A DNA stretch of 61,055 bases, from the NCBI GenBank assembly GCA_011800805.1, contig MPNW01000550.1, positions 9,165 through 70,219 on the forward strand. The letters are read 5' to 3'. The translations under genes were made by a program, and so were the position numbers. The notes below the pieces were generated by a model. The model was given only the letters and a program-made list of their open reading frames with translations, was not told where the DNA came from and made no database searches. This document shows, piece after piece, positions 11,835 through 22,749 of the stretch (its first letter is position 1; each line of letters begins with the position of its first letter). Origin of the DNA: Hirudo medicinalis. Lineage: Eukaryota > Annelida > Clitellata > Hirudinida > Hirudinidae.

Positions 11835-13036
11835 GAAAAATTAAACCTTTCCAAACAAATGCCTATAATTTAAACAAACTTTCTCATTTACTGAAGTGAA
11901 GATCTAATGGTTAATGGCTAGTGAACATTCAGATAAAACGAAATTAAAAGTCTGATTCTTACCACAAGTCATCAAACCAAACATATCAGTCCTGATCAAT
12001 CACTCAAAATGACAAACATATAAGAACAAGTCCTTAACAAATAATTTACTTGTGGAAGTGAATTGCGAAATGAGAAATCCTCGAAACCAGAAATTTGCTA
12101 CTATACCTGAACGGGCCCCACTGTTCACTAACAATGAGAGTTATTTTCAAACTACAGTGGTTAAATGCGATTCAGGATTTTAATTTGTAATTTTATTTTT
12201 TATATAAGTAAAGCCTAATTATGTAAATAAAAAGTGGCATTTAACAGACAACTTAATAAAAAAAAATCCCAAGAAACCAGGCCTCAAATTTACTAGATTT
12301 TATATCTGGTTAGATCAGGTTTTCAATTATGTAATAAATCTTTATTTTATGATAAAAGTTCTTCAAAATAGTAGAAAAGTTAATGGCATTTCGCTGCCTT
12401 GATGGTAAGGCATTGAAGGAATTTTTCATCTAAAACCATACCTTTTCTTTTATGTCGGTACCTTAGTTCAATGACGCAGATTTTACAACCTGACTGATTG
12501 GTGGTATTTTTCTAAAACGTAATTCAAGTTTCTTATTTTGATCTTTTTTAAGACTAAGTTGATGTAACTTGATTGCTTGGAAATTTACAGAGTGATGTGC
12601 AACCCTAGTGGTGGTGCAACTGTTGTTTTTTTTTTTTAATTTCTGGATAAATAATAAGTTCATTTAAAAAGTGTTATAAGCGTGAGCTCATAAATCCTAA
12701 TATGAGCCCACTCTAATTCATGGCCAGACATTTATTAATTTTCATCTCTTTTTAGCTGTCAAATATATTATGCAAAAATTCCATATTAACAAAAAATATC
12801 TAATTATATTAAATATTATCTTAATTATCGTTATTATAATAATGATAGACAATCTAGTATAAATTAAAATCTTGATGTGATGACAATGTTGGTCATCCTT
12901 GAATATAATTGGAATAATTTGGAAAATAATTGTATTGCAAACAAAAATCATGCCGACCCAAACTACTCGATACTAGATAAATGCGGAATTTGATAAAATT
13001 CAACATTTGTTTTGATACGTCCTGCTGTGTTACGCC
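11835..13036. other. Non-coding stretch upstream of the caspase
   Basis: AT-rich sequence 5' of the caspase start codon, with no gene I can support. It presumably holds the caspase promoter and 5' UTR, but I saw no clear TATA box or initiator. A homopolymer run of T lies near 12628-12638. Confidence 0.5.
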
Positions 13037-13909
13037 TTAGGAGTCGTCCATAAATTATGTCAACAAAATAGGAGAGGGGGGGGTTTGAAAAAGTTTGACA
13101 AGAACGATAACGATAACGATACATAGTTTGATTAGAGTGGCTTATGTTCAACGGAACTTCAAGACCATTAATGTAGAGAGCGAAGCTTTCTCTGATGAGG
13201 AAGGTTTTGACAAGGGGAGGGGGAGTTTAAGATTAATTGACGTCAAAAGTATTATTTTTGTGATAACAAATCTAAATTTTAACATGCCCGAGAGGGGGGG
13301 GACAAGTGCCCAAGGGCCCAGCAATTTTAGCGGCCGGCCTAGGTTTTAACATTTTGAAATTGTACAATAATTACTTGTTAATGTTTGCTTTTCCATTTTC
13401 AAATCGCCATAACATATGGGCCTTTGGCACTGCCTAAGAGCAAATTTCTGTCGGTGGCCCTGTTCACAAGTCACAAGAACATGTTCAGCAACACCGACAA
13501 GTAAAGCGATCCTGCGATCGTAACAAATTAACATCTGTTTATCAAAAAAAAAAATCTTCAGCCAATTCGAGTGGCTGCCAAATGACAAAAAGAGCCGATG
13601 ACAATTATTGCCTACAAAGAAAATTATGAGATTTTGTGATGAATGGTTAGATGAAAATGACGTTGATTTGGATGACAATAATATTTAGTTTAACAATTAT
13701 TTTATTGATTATCAAAATAAAATAGTCACAAATTCAAAGTGTTACAAGATACAAATTAAAAATTATAAAAAATGTTTTTAGAGAGTTTCAGTATTTTGAC
13801 ATAATTTCAATAAGGAGGTCTCTAGACGTTTGACAGCTGTTGACAAGAGGGAGGGACGGGGTCAAAAATTACCTTAAATTTGTTGACATGATTAATGGAC
13901 GACCCCTTA
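13037..13909. mobile_element. Non-autonomous DNA transposon (MITE-like) with terminal inverted repeats
   Basis: The left end reads TTAGGAGTCGTCCATAAATT and continues ATGTCAACAAA. The right end, reverse complemented, reads TTAAGGGGTCGTCCATTAAT and continues CATGTCAACAAA. These are near-perfect inverted repeats of about 30 bases, flanked by TTA or TTAA, which may be the target duplication. The interior (about 870 bp overall) has no convincing transposase frame, so the element depends on another for movement. It sits between the caspase and the tandem death-domain gene and carries a second element nested inside at 13285-13462. Confidence 0.7.
13285..13462. mobile_element. Degenerate copy of the hAT-like MITE, nested in the TTA element
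   Basis: Shares ordered blocks with the better-preserved copy at 16799-16960: GAGAGGGGG, CCCA(G)GGGCCC, TTTGCTTTTCCATT, CATAACATA, GCCTAAG, AATTTCTGTCGG and GGCCCTG. Its left terminal repeat is eroded. The order implies it inserted into the TTA-flanked element. Confidence 0.65.
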
Positions 13910-14640
13910 AACTTTCATTCAATTAATCTCTCTTTAATCACTTCATTACGCGAATGAAATCGCAATAAAACATATTTTACAAAAATAATTTTATTAAAAC
14001 ATGCTGATTACGTTGACTAGCGTCAAAACTTTGGAAACGTTCCAAGGGATTTTTCTCCCTGGAATGTCCGGCATTTTTGAGTTTATTCAAAAATTTCATG
14101 TCACGGAAGAGTTGTGGGCATATTTAGAACATAAAATCAATGTTTAATAGTATGAAAAACAAAGGATGTGCGACAAAATGAGTCGGATTTTTGACTGCTT
14201 TAAGCATGTGTTGCAACGATGCTTGGGTTGAGGACATTTGCTGTTCTACCTGTTCAACAACAATTAATTGAGAAGTGAAGTATTGGAGCGTGTTAGTGGT
14301 CGTTATCAGCCGAATATTCCCAACCTCAAAACTTGATTTTCTGGTTTCTGTCCGACGATACAAATTCAGCTCATATAGTTCATGAAAAAACATTGAACAC
14401 AGACTCATTTATTGACAGCTGATACATTCGCCATCAATGTGTGCGCCGGTAGACCTACGCAGAAGGTGGCTACGAGCTTCGACGAATCATTAACAAAGAC
14501 CATTTGAGTTGACAAAAGAAGTTCGTCAACGGAAAGTCTGACTCAGGTTTTCGCGCAGTTCAGTACATTGTCAAGCTCATCGGGTAGTGCCAGGCCGCTA
14601 GCGTAGGTAGTCAATTGTTCAGAGGCCGGCACCGACCAGG

Positions 14641-14648
14641 TATTTAAG
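14641..14648 (+). promoter_or_regulatory. TATA-like element of the tandem death-domain gene
   Basis: TATTTAAG lies 76 bases before the start codon at 14724, a reasonable distance for a TATA-like box with a short 5' UTR. Based on motif and position only. Confidence 0.4.
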
Positions 14649-14723
14649 TGCTCTTCCTCCGACATCAACAAGTTTAACTTTCGCAGGATTATTCTTGATA
14701 TCTTTACTTGTTCTAAGAAGAAA

Positions 14724-16013
14724 ATGTCTACTTCCGAGCAATATCAAAACGAAGCAAGTGATTACGTGGCCGATACTTTACCGCTTGCTCCGCGGGACTA
14801 CGTGGTAGTGAGAGATCCACCACTCGATTCTTCCATCGTTCACCTTGATGAGGAGTTCAGCGACGCTTTCGAGAAGAGAATGTCCAGGGTTGTAGACATG
14901 CCCGACCTACAGTTCGTCCAAGCAGGAGACGACATGTACAAGACCCTCAAGATCTTTCGACGGGTTGCTCAACTCATGGGAGAAGAATGGAAGCCAGTAT
15001 TTAAAGAGTTGATGAAGAAACAAAATCAAGAGTCAGTGGATAAGGAAATAAGTCAAATTGAGACCCACAAACCTCTCATTCAGGGCTACAGAGCTCTCAT
15101 GGTCTGGAAGGAAGTGTCTGGCAACCTCTTCCATATGACGAAACTCGTAGATGCTCTCAATGCCAGCAATATGGCCGATATTGCCCAGGAGGCTCTCTTA
15201 ATGCTCAAAGGTTAGATTCGGTGTTGGCAATATGTGGGAGTTGGATTATTAAAGGTTCATCTATACATATCTATATATGGAAGATAAATATTCATATAAT
15301 AAAAAATTATGTATACAAATTATATATATGTATATATATATATATAGTATATATATATGTATGTATTCTGAATTGGTGGAAGCATTAAAAATGTCATGTT
15401 TAATTGATTGTCGCTAAGAATGCTGGCTTTCTTGAAGTTTCTTGTGCTTTCTTGTGCTCATCGATTAACTTGTTATTAATATTAGGAATTAATATAATCA
15501 TTGATCCAATAATTTTCAGATGCTGGTGATGAGGCAAAACCCGCTATATCCCTGAAAAGGAGCACCACGCGAACCAGAAGAAGGATTGATGTATCAGCAA
15601 CTGAAAACGGTTAACAAATAACATATTTAAATGTCATGGGATCTTTTAATTGTTTGATAATATTCTGTATAAGTGCTATAATTAATGAAGATCGCGTTTC
15701 TTAACACGTTAATATTATTAAATGATGTAAATCATCTTAATCAGATCCACTAAACAACAAGATCCTTCTTCAAGTCGCCAAGAAACTTTCTCAGGAATGG
15801 CAGAAATTTGGTCAGACCTTATCCATCGATGAAAGTGAATTAGAAGACATCAAGGGTTACGTAGGTGCTGAGCACGAAAAGCTTTTCAAAGTCCTCTGGT
15901 CCTGGAAGGAACTGAACAAGAATTCTCCTGATTGCAAAGACAAATTCAAGAAAGCGCTTCAAGATTTCGGTCGTCAAGACGTCATCAGCGAATGTTTCGG
16001 TGCCGAAAATTGA
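14724..16013 (+). CDS. Tandem death-domain adaptor protein (two FADD-like death domains)
   Basis: Three exons, 14724-15210, 15520-15609 and 15745-16013, all joined at phase 1, encode 281 residues. Death domain 1 (about residues 70-160) shows the FADD-type pattern EEWKPVFKELMKK ... LIQGYRALMVWKEVSGN ... LVDALNASNMADIAQEAL, with Trp89 and Trp128. The small middle exon encodes a basic hinge (KRSTTRTRRRI). Death domain 2 (about 195-275) reads LSQEWQKFGQTLSIDESELE ... LFKVLWSWKELN ... ALQDFGRQDVISECF, with Trp211 and Trp246. There is no DED, CARD, kinase or membrane segment, so it is presumably a cytosolic adaptor that assembles death-domain complexes. The first 60 residues are acidic and unlike any domain I know. 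Two death domains in so short a protein is unusual. Confidence 0.88.
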
Positions 16014-16149
16014 GTAAATCACAAAAACAACTTCGATTCATAGTCATTTTACGTTATTTTCGATTTTTCTGTTGTTGTTTTTGAGATGATCATTGTATTT
16101 CTATATCAGTTTTTGGACAATTGTTTGCGGGATGAAATGCTTCAACGGC

Positions 16150-16155
16150 AATAAA
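16150..16155 (+). promoter_or_regulatory. AATAAA poly(A) signal of the tandem death-domain gene
   Basis: Canonical hexamer 137 bases after the stop codon, same strand, with no other gene between. Confidence 0.65.
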
Positions 16156-17598
16156 CAAAAATGCAATCGAAAAATGACTTCTTTTATGGTGTTCAAAAGA
16201 AACCTGGCTTGATTCACTAAAGAATTTAGAAACATCTTGTGAATAGAATAATGGCGAGCACAGAAGAATGTCTTAATTTGGCTTAAGCCTGTCTAATCTA
16301 ATTCATTGTCGGGAGCCTTCAATAGGACTTCAAAGCTGTTAATACTAATATTGTAAACACTTTTTGAGAGCAGAGCGACAGTTTCAATAAATTTGCAAAG
16401 AAGCCTGGCGTGGGTAAATTCCTAGCAAATAATTGGAGTTTAGTGAGTTTAACAGTGTACTGTGGTCTGCTATGTTTAAACTCTCCAAAGCCGAGTAATT
16501 AATCAATTCACGGAATTGTTTTGATCTTCGAAATTAATGAAACCTCGCATTTAGGTCTTTGTGGCATTGAATACAAAGTACGAAGCTTTCATATTTTTCT
16601 GTCATTCACTCTTGAGACTGAAACTCCTAAATATAAATGAAAATGGTAGACATCCATAAACATCAAGTTATTCAAACTTCTAAATGGAATTGTGTCTTCA
16701 ATTCTTTAGGCTAAGATGATAATGCTAACTGATTTGTGAACACGATGACATTTGAAGACGAGACTGAAGAAATAAAATTTGATTTTATATCGCAAGGGCA
16801 GGGCCGCCGAGAGAGGGGGCAGGGGCGCAAGTTCCCAGGGGCCCGGACAATAAAATATTACAATCAAGATCGTTTTTTGCTTTTCCATTACCAAATTGAC
16901 ATAACATAGAGGCCTATGGCTATTCTGCCTAAGGGCCCGAAATTTCTGTCGGCGGCCCTGCGCAAAGGTCTCAGATCATTTTAGCACCTCTGCTCACTAT
17001 GCAATAGTTGCATCATTACTATTAACATCTCCTTATAGCAATATTCTGATTTTCTAAGCTAACCAAAAAACTCCGATTTCCGCAATTTTATTCGTTCAAA
17101 GCAAATGAAAGCAAAATTCAAAACAAGAGGGACCAATTTATTTCATGAAATTTTCACTCGCGCATCCTCGGAACTTAGCAGTCGTCAGTTCAAAAGGGCG
17201 ATCAACGATTCCTGGATCCCGTTCCACCTCTTCATCTTTTCCACTTTCCACTGGCGCAGCATTCATATGACAAGTTGTTGCAATGTAAAATATTATCGAC
17301 AGCTTCTCCCGATTGAATTCAATCCACTTTAAGGTTAAACTGACATGGCTTCTTGTCAGAGAAACTTCATTATCTCATTCTCAGTTGTATTCTTCTAAAT
17401 GTATTTACATAAAACAGTTTTTAAATTATTTAAAAGGTTTTAAAATGTATTCTAAAATGATCTTGCAAAATATGAATTAACAACATTATTTACAAATAAC
17501 TACTTACTTATTATTGTATCAGTATGGTTTTAATAGTACAAATTCGTAAATCTGTTAAAAGTACTTAAAAACAATTCCAACCGTTGACTCTCATCCAT
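16156..17598. other. Intergenic stretch with one MITE and no gene
   Basis: Lies between the 3' ends of the death-domain gene (+) and the haemoglobin linker gene (-). Apart from the hAT-like MITE at 16799-16960 I see no coding potential or RNA gene; open frames here are short and lack splice or family support. Confidence 0.55.
16799..16960. mobile_element. hAT-like MITE with TIRs and 8-bp target duplication
   Basis: The left end CAGGGCCGCCGAGAG is matched, inverted, at the right end (reverse complement CAGGGCCGCCGACAG). The flanking octamers are CGCAAGGG (16791-16798) and CGCAAAGG (16961-16968), identical at 7 of 8 positions. CAGGG-type termini and 8-bp duplications are known features of the hAT superfamily. 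At 162 bp it has no coding capacity. Confidence 0.8.
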
Positions 17599-18777
17599 CT
17601 ATGCCCTGTGGACACGGAAAGATGCGCAGACATCTTCAGGACTACGTTCAACCTCACATTCGGCAACGTCGTCAGTGAGGAAGTCACATACCAAGGTAAG
17701 GTGTTCACCGACGAGATCCAAAACCAGTGTCCTTGAACCCACCGACCAGGTACCATGAGCCACAGCGCTCTCCTTGCCAAAAGCTACGACTGCGTTAACC
17801 GTGACTTTGGATCCGTGGTGTGGATGAGATTTTGTCTTGGTGACGGTGAAGGAGAACAACTCGTTGTCTCCACCTGCATGACAACTCTCCCAGGCAGGCA
17901 CGCCATGGAAGGAACTTCCAGGAGCAACCTCGTAACCTGCCAAATGTAGAGTCGGTTTATGTTTTTCATAAGTACAAAAGTACTTGTACATAAGTATGTA
18001 GTTGTATGTTATTGGAAAGTATGCAATGTGAAAATGATGCTGTTCGTGTTAATGGTAAACCTTTGTGGTAAAATGTTGCTGAATTCTTTGCCAGGTGACT
18101 TTTGCTTGCTGCGTAATGTTAGTCTATATTGCAGTAGTAGCAAAATTAATTAATCTACTAATTTTACATGTATTAATTGTAAATTGGTTCTGCTAGTAAA
18201 TAGCGCAATTTACCTGCGCAAACCTTCTCGTCCTCGTCATTCAGGTTGTTACAATCATGGCGACCGTCACAGAAAAACAGTTCATGGACACATTGTTTAG
18301 AGCCTGCTCCGCAATGTTGAGTGCCTTCCGGACAATCTTCCTCTATAAAAACAGATTAATCGCTTAAGATCAAATTCTCATATTACTTTACCCTGTGCTA
18401 CATCTTTGTTCGAAATCGGCTTAACATATCAAACGCTCAGCGACATCGTAACTGACTAAATTTTATTTTAAGTACATTTATTCCTAAACGGAGCCGCAGA
18501 TGTTGTATTAGCTTATGTTATTATTATTATTATTATTATGTTAAGGCTTACCTTCCAAGTACTCCAGTCTAGCATGTAGTTCCTCGACCAATTTCTCGTC
18601 ATGTTCGAGCTTCAAACCTGACAGTTGTTCCTCAACATGCGAAAGCGCACTATCCAAATGTTCAAGGAAAGCACTCTGGGCTTTGACTTTGTACTCTTTT
18701 ACTCTGTCCACTGGGTGTTTCTTTACGCTGGCTCCCGACAGGGCCAAGGAGACGCAAATTACTGCCAACCACAACAT
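17599..18777 (-). CDS. Extracellular giant haemoglobin (erythrocruorin) linker chain
   Basis: Three exons, 18777-18552, 18342-18214 and 17936-17599, joined at phase 1, give 230 residues, the usual size of annelid linker chains. The protein starts with a secretory signal (MLWLAVICVSLALSGA). A heptad-like helix follows (HLDSALSHVEEQLSGLKLEH) that would form the linker coiled coil. The middle exon is one LDL-receptor class A module with six Cys (residues 79-117) and an acidic calcium site (DCNNLNDEDE). The C-terminal exon encodes a beta-rich domain of about 112 residues (GSSFHGVPAWESC, later TWSVGSRTLVLDLVGEHLTL). Linkers hold the globin dodecamers in the hexagonal bilayer of annelid blood. Exon boundaries coincide with domain boundaries. 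A vertebrate-type LDL-A protein would not have this size and order. Confidence 0.92.
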
Positions 18778-18827
18778 CCTTGCGGTCTAGGAGGTCCAAA
18801 TGGTCGCCAACTGCCTTTATTGGAACC

Positions 18828-18833
18828 TTTATA
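18828..18833 (-). promoter_or_regulatory. TATA box of the haemoglobin linker gene
   Basis: TATAAA on the minus strand, about 51 bases upstream of the linker start codon at 18777, consistent with a short 5' UTR and a highly expressed secreted-protein gene. Confidence 0.55.
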
Positions 18834-20073
18834 TTACCTAGACCTTCGATCCCGATGTGATGTTTCATTCTTTCGAGCGTTCGTTTGTTCCTTCTCAGAC
18901 CCCACCCCTGATCTATGTTTATCTTTTCTGTGTGCGTTTGTTAAAAAGTCGTTAGCCAAAAGAATGTTCTCAGACATGGCTAGTACAACTATTAGACACA
19001 ACATTTTTTATTATAATCTGGCTTGTAAATTGTTTCATTACTTTAGCATTTAGCTTAACCTAAACTCCGGTCCACCAAATTTAATCTCAAGTGCCGAATC
19101 GCGTTAACTAAGTTAAAGGTTAAATAACTCTTATTAGCACTTTCAAGAATTCGTTTTCCTTGATGACACGAAACAGAAGACCGAAAAGACATAAAACGAA
19201 ATTTTTCTAAATTGAACAATGAGAGACTACATAATGGAGAACAAAGTCCAACAGAACCACTTCTCTCGCTGAATAGTTGTTCATCGAAATGATAGCCGAA
19301 ATCACACGCGATATTATTAAGTATCTCAACCTTTTAAAAAACCTAAATATCCATAAAAATCTCGTGGCAAGTTCATGCAGTCAATTTTTTCCAAAATATG
19401 GTTTTAATTATGTGTTTTTAAAAGTAAATTAAAATATTGGTAAGAGAAATTATCATTAAGCAAATTGCATATTGATTTCACAAATATTGACCAATGCCTA
19501 GGCAAAAGGTCACGACCCGGTACAGCCAATATCAATATCCAGAAGTTATTTGGGGAAGGATCGGTATACCTCGCAATTTCGAAAATTCTCCATTCAGAGT
19601 ACTGAAAACCCAAGATTCGGATATTTAGGATCTGTACACCATTACAACATGAAGTACAAACGATATTGCCAGCATTAGTCAAGGGGGCTAGAAATATAAA
19701 CTCATCCCTCAATCATAACAAGATCACCGCATTGTTGTACTTTCATTGCTGTAGTGAAGCCCATAGCAGCACAAGTTTGTTGTTTCTATACATATCACAC
19801 TACTTCCATATACTAAATTAATATATTATATACTAATCTAACTAAATTACTACACTTTTCAATTGTATTAATGCCCCCCAAAGACAATCCCATTTTAGCT
19901 TTCTACCACAAAAAGCTAGACCCACAACTTACAAACTTACAACTAGTTCCAGCAGTTGCATGCTGTTAGTCAAACTAGCAACAACTAGTCAACCTTAATC
20001 CAACCCAACCAAATTCATTTTTTACATGTCCACATTTTATATGAATAAACCAAACTGACATTTGTCTCAATAG
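18834..20073. other. Intergenic stretch without recognisable gene
   Basis: Lies between the linker gene's promoter side and the RPL12 3' end. An open frame on the minus strand at 19404-19712 has no family resemblance or splice context. I see no RNA gene or strong repeat. Confidence 0.5.
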
Positions 20074-20079
20074 TTTATT
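20074..20079 (-). promoter_or_regulatory. AATAAA poly(A) signal of RPL12
   Basis: AATAAA on the minus strand about 45 bases after the RPL12 stop codon. Confidence 0.75.
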
Positions 20080-20121
20080 CTCGTAAAGTGCAAATTCACT
20101 CCAGTCCGTTTTGTAAATCAT

Positions 20122-20891
20122 TTAGTTCTGAAAAAACATTAAAAAAAAACTTACAAGATTATCTAAACATTGTTAAATAAACAAGCTCAACTCTTACCTC
20201 TGGAATCTCCACTTCGCCATTGTTGATCTTGTCAATCATGTCGTGTGGGTGGCAGCCATCGACTGTGCAGCCAACAGACTGGCAGGTTCCCAAGATCTCT
20301 TTGACAGTTCCAGACAAATGCCTGGCCAAACTCCTGGGGCGCATCACTCTGGCAACTCCAATGACTTCCTCAAGAGTGAGGTTACCATTGTGCTTAACTA
20401 AACAAATAATAGTGATTGTTAAATCACGCCCTCAAACCATGGATAATAATTCAACTTACTGTTCTTGACCTTCTTTCTGTCCCTAGGTGGCTCTTGGAGG
20501 GCCTTAATGATCAGGGAAGATGCTGAGGGGATGATAGTGACCTGAGCCTGACGATTCTGAATAGTCAACTGAACGGTCACACGGAGACCCTTCCAGTCCT
20601 GTGAGGCCTTGGCAATATCTTCTCCGACCTTCTTGGGGCTCAGACCAAGAGGACCAATCTTTGGGGCAAGAGTGGCAGTGGCACCGACTTCACCACCGAC
20701 GGCCCTCAGATAAACTGTTAGTATATAACGAACGCGGCTTTAGTTCCATTGACTATTCATGAAGGAAGTTCGATCACGCCGCAATGCACATAATTTCGGA
20801 CCAGTACGAAAAGCATGGAAATAGTTTAATCAAGCGCAAAAGCTGCTAACTTACCAATCTTGACTTCAGTTGGATCGAACTTGGGTCCCAT
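20122..20891 (-). CDS. RPL12: 60S ribosomal protein L12 (uL11)
   Basis: Four exons, 20891-20855, 20714-20460, 20397-20198 and 20127-20122, give exactly 165 residues, the length of human RPL12. The last exon holds only one codon and the stop. Exon 1 reads [11 protein letters not shown]; exon 2 has [47 protein letters not shown] and [10 protein letters not shown]; exon 3 has [20 protein letters not shown] and HPHDMID. This protein forms the base of the ribosomal stalk next to the GTPase centre, binding 28S rRNA and P0. All junctions are phase-consistent and the reading frame is intact. Confidence 0.98.
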
Positions 20892-20957
20892 TTCTGTATT
20901 GAAGTGTTAAACGCTGGATGGTGCGAGGAATCTACCGACCAGATAGTTACGTTCAAC

Positions 20958-20967
20958 GGAAAGGAAG
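20958..20967 (-). promoter_or_regulatory. Possible 5' TOP-like pyrimidine tract of RPL12
   Basis: CTTCCTTTCC on the minus strand, about 67 bases before the RPL12 start codon. Ribosomal protein mRNAs usually begin with such a tract, which puts their translation under mTOR/LARP1 control. Position fits a transcription start but this is inference. Confidence 0.35.
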
Positions 20968-22749
20968 TTTAGCAATCAAAACAATCCGAGTACGAAAAAA
21001 GATGGTTAAATTAATTTTTTTATATATAAATAATTAATTTAATTAGGATAATAGCATGTATTTTTTAAACATTTTTCTAATAAAACGTAAATTGCACAAA
21101 TAGTAAATCTTTTTGATGATATTCATGCTCGAAATGCTATGAAACCAAGTAAATCTATGTATCTATTTTATAAAGTTAATGCCGATATTTATAATTGAAT
21201 AAAACAAATTTTATTTAAATATTTCTTATCTTTATTTATATTTTTTTGTGTAACCGCCACTCTACATCTTATTTTGGATAGATTTTAAAGCAAAATATAA
21301 ATCTAAGCAAATGATGAGTTTCAATTAATTTAATTATTTTTTTATACATTTAGATCAGGTCATTACCTTGAAATAAATTACGTTTACGTTTAATCCTTTA
21401 TGGTTTTGGAATCATCAGTGTTATTTAGAATTCTTAATTCTCTTTATCGCTACATCATGCGGTAAATGATGCATTGTTTAATTATATAGCTGCTAAGAGC
21501 ATATAATAGGAAGTTTTTAAAATTTTACTTTTTTAAATGAAATTATATTTATTGTGCTATTTTAGAATTACTATAATTTAAAACAAACAAAGTAAAGTGT
21601 AATTGAGTGTAAAGTGTAATAATTCTTGAATTGAATATAAAATAATTTGGGTCAATTATTACACGAGGACCATAGTCTAAAACTTTTTATCTTTTTAAAG
21701 TTCCTCGCATTCGTTGAATGATGGCTCTAATCAACCCAATATAAGTTTCAAATTTTATCATCTAAGAATTTAGTAGAAAAATAAACGTGTGACATCGCCC
21801 TTGAATACTTCTTTAAAATTTTTTTACGGTTTCATGTTTCGAACAACACCTGCTTTTATGATCGCATGGGATCTAGTAATTTTGCCACTGGAAAGCTAAT
21901 GGCTTCCTGTGAAATTATGGATTATCCAACTTTTAAAAAAGAATAATTTTTATTTTGTTTATCTTTATGCAATGGCAGAGAGGTGTGGATTGAGTAACCT
22001 TTGCCAAATTAAGACTTCCAGAGTGTGAAAGTTAGGATATAAATGGAATTGGATTTGTTAGTTTACTCCTCGTAAGCATAAGATTGAACTGTCCTCTGTG
22101 GTAATTGCTTACTTTTGAAATGCTTTGAAAAATTGGATTATTTCAGACGTTGAAGATAATCACGTTGTCTGAAGAAGTATTTTATTTTTTTCTCAGTTTT
22201 AAAGAAATTCAGTTTGGCATGCAAACAGCGCTTTTGCCAAAAGTTTTGACATTGATAAATTGATATCCAAATTGATAATAAAGTCTTATCAAGAATAACC
22301 ATCAATTCTTGACAAAACTGGTCACGACATGTTTCAACACTTTTATTTAATTACAATTCTTCTAAATCAACAGAATAAAATAGAATTTGATTGAACTTGT
22401 GATTCTGAAGTGAACTCCAAATAGGTTAAAGTGACAACTAACTATGACAAGTTCCAACTATACTCATTTTTAACAAAAAAAGTAGTTTAGTTTTTTACTA
22501 ATGTCAACTACCCTGCCACACTATTTCCATTAATTGTTGAAAAAGCACTGACATCTCATCGCACTAAGCATCCCTGCGACAAAACGAAAATAAAAATATA
22601 CTTACTTTTGAAATTTTGGGAGTAGCATTGTCAGGTGCAACGTATAAGATGCAAAGGAACGTGCCAGTCGTTGATTAGACGCACTTAATACGTGGTGCCT
22701 TTATCAATAACTTGAAATCGCTTATAAGGCAAGATCCACTCCTCTTCGG
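20968..22749. other. AT-rich intergenic stretch, no gene seen
   Basis: Between divergently transcribed RPL12 and the GPCR. Rich in A/T homopolymer runs; no open frame with family or splice support, no RNA gene recognised. Confidence 0.55.

Noticed and set aside
17755..18153. Plus-strand frames over the linker gene
   Set aside because: Antisense shadows of the linker C-terminal exon and flanking intron.
19404..19712. 102-codon minus-strand open frame
   Set aside because: No recognisable motif, no splice sites in place, lies in AT-rich intergenic DNA.
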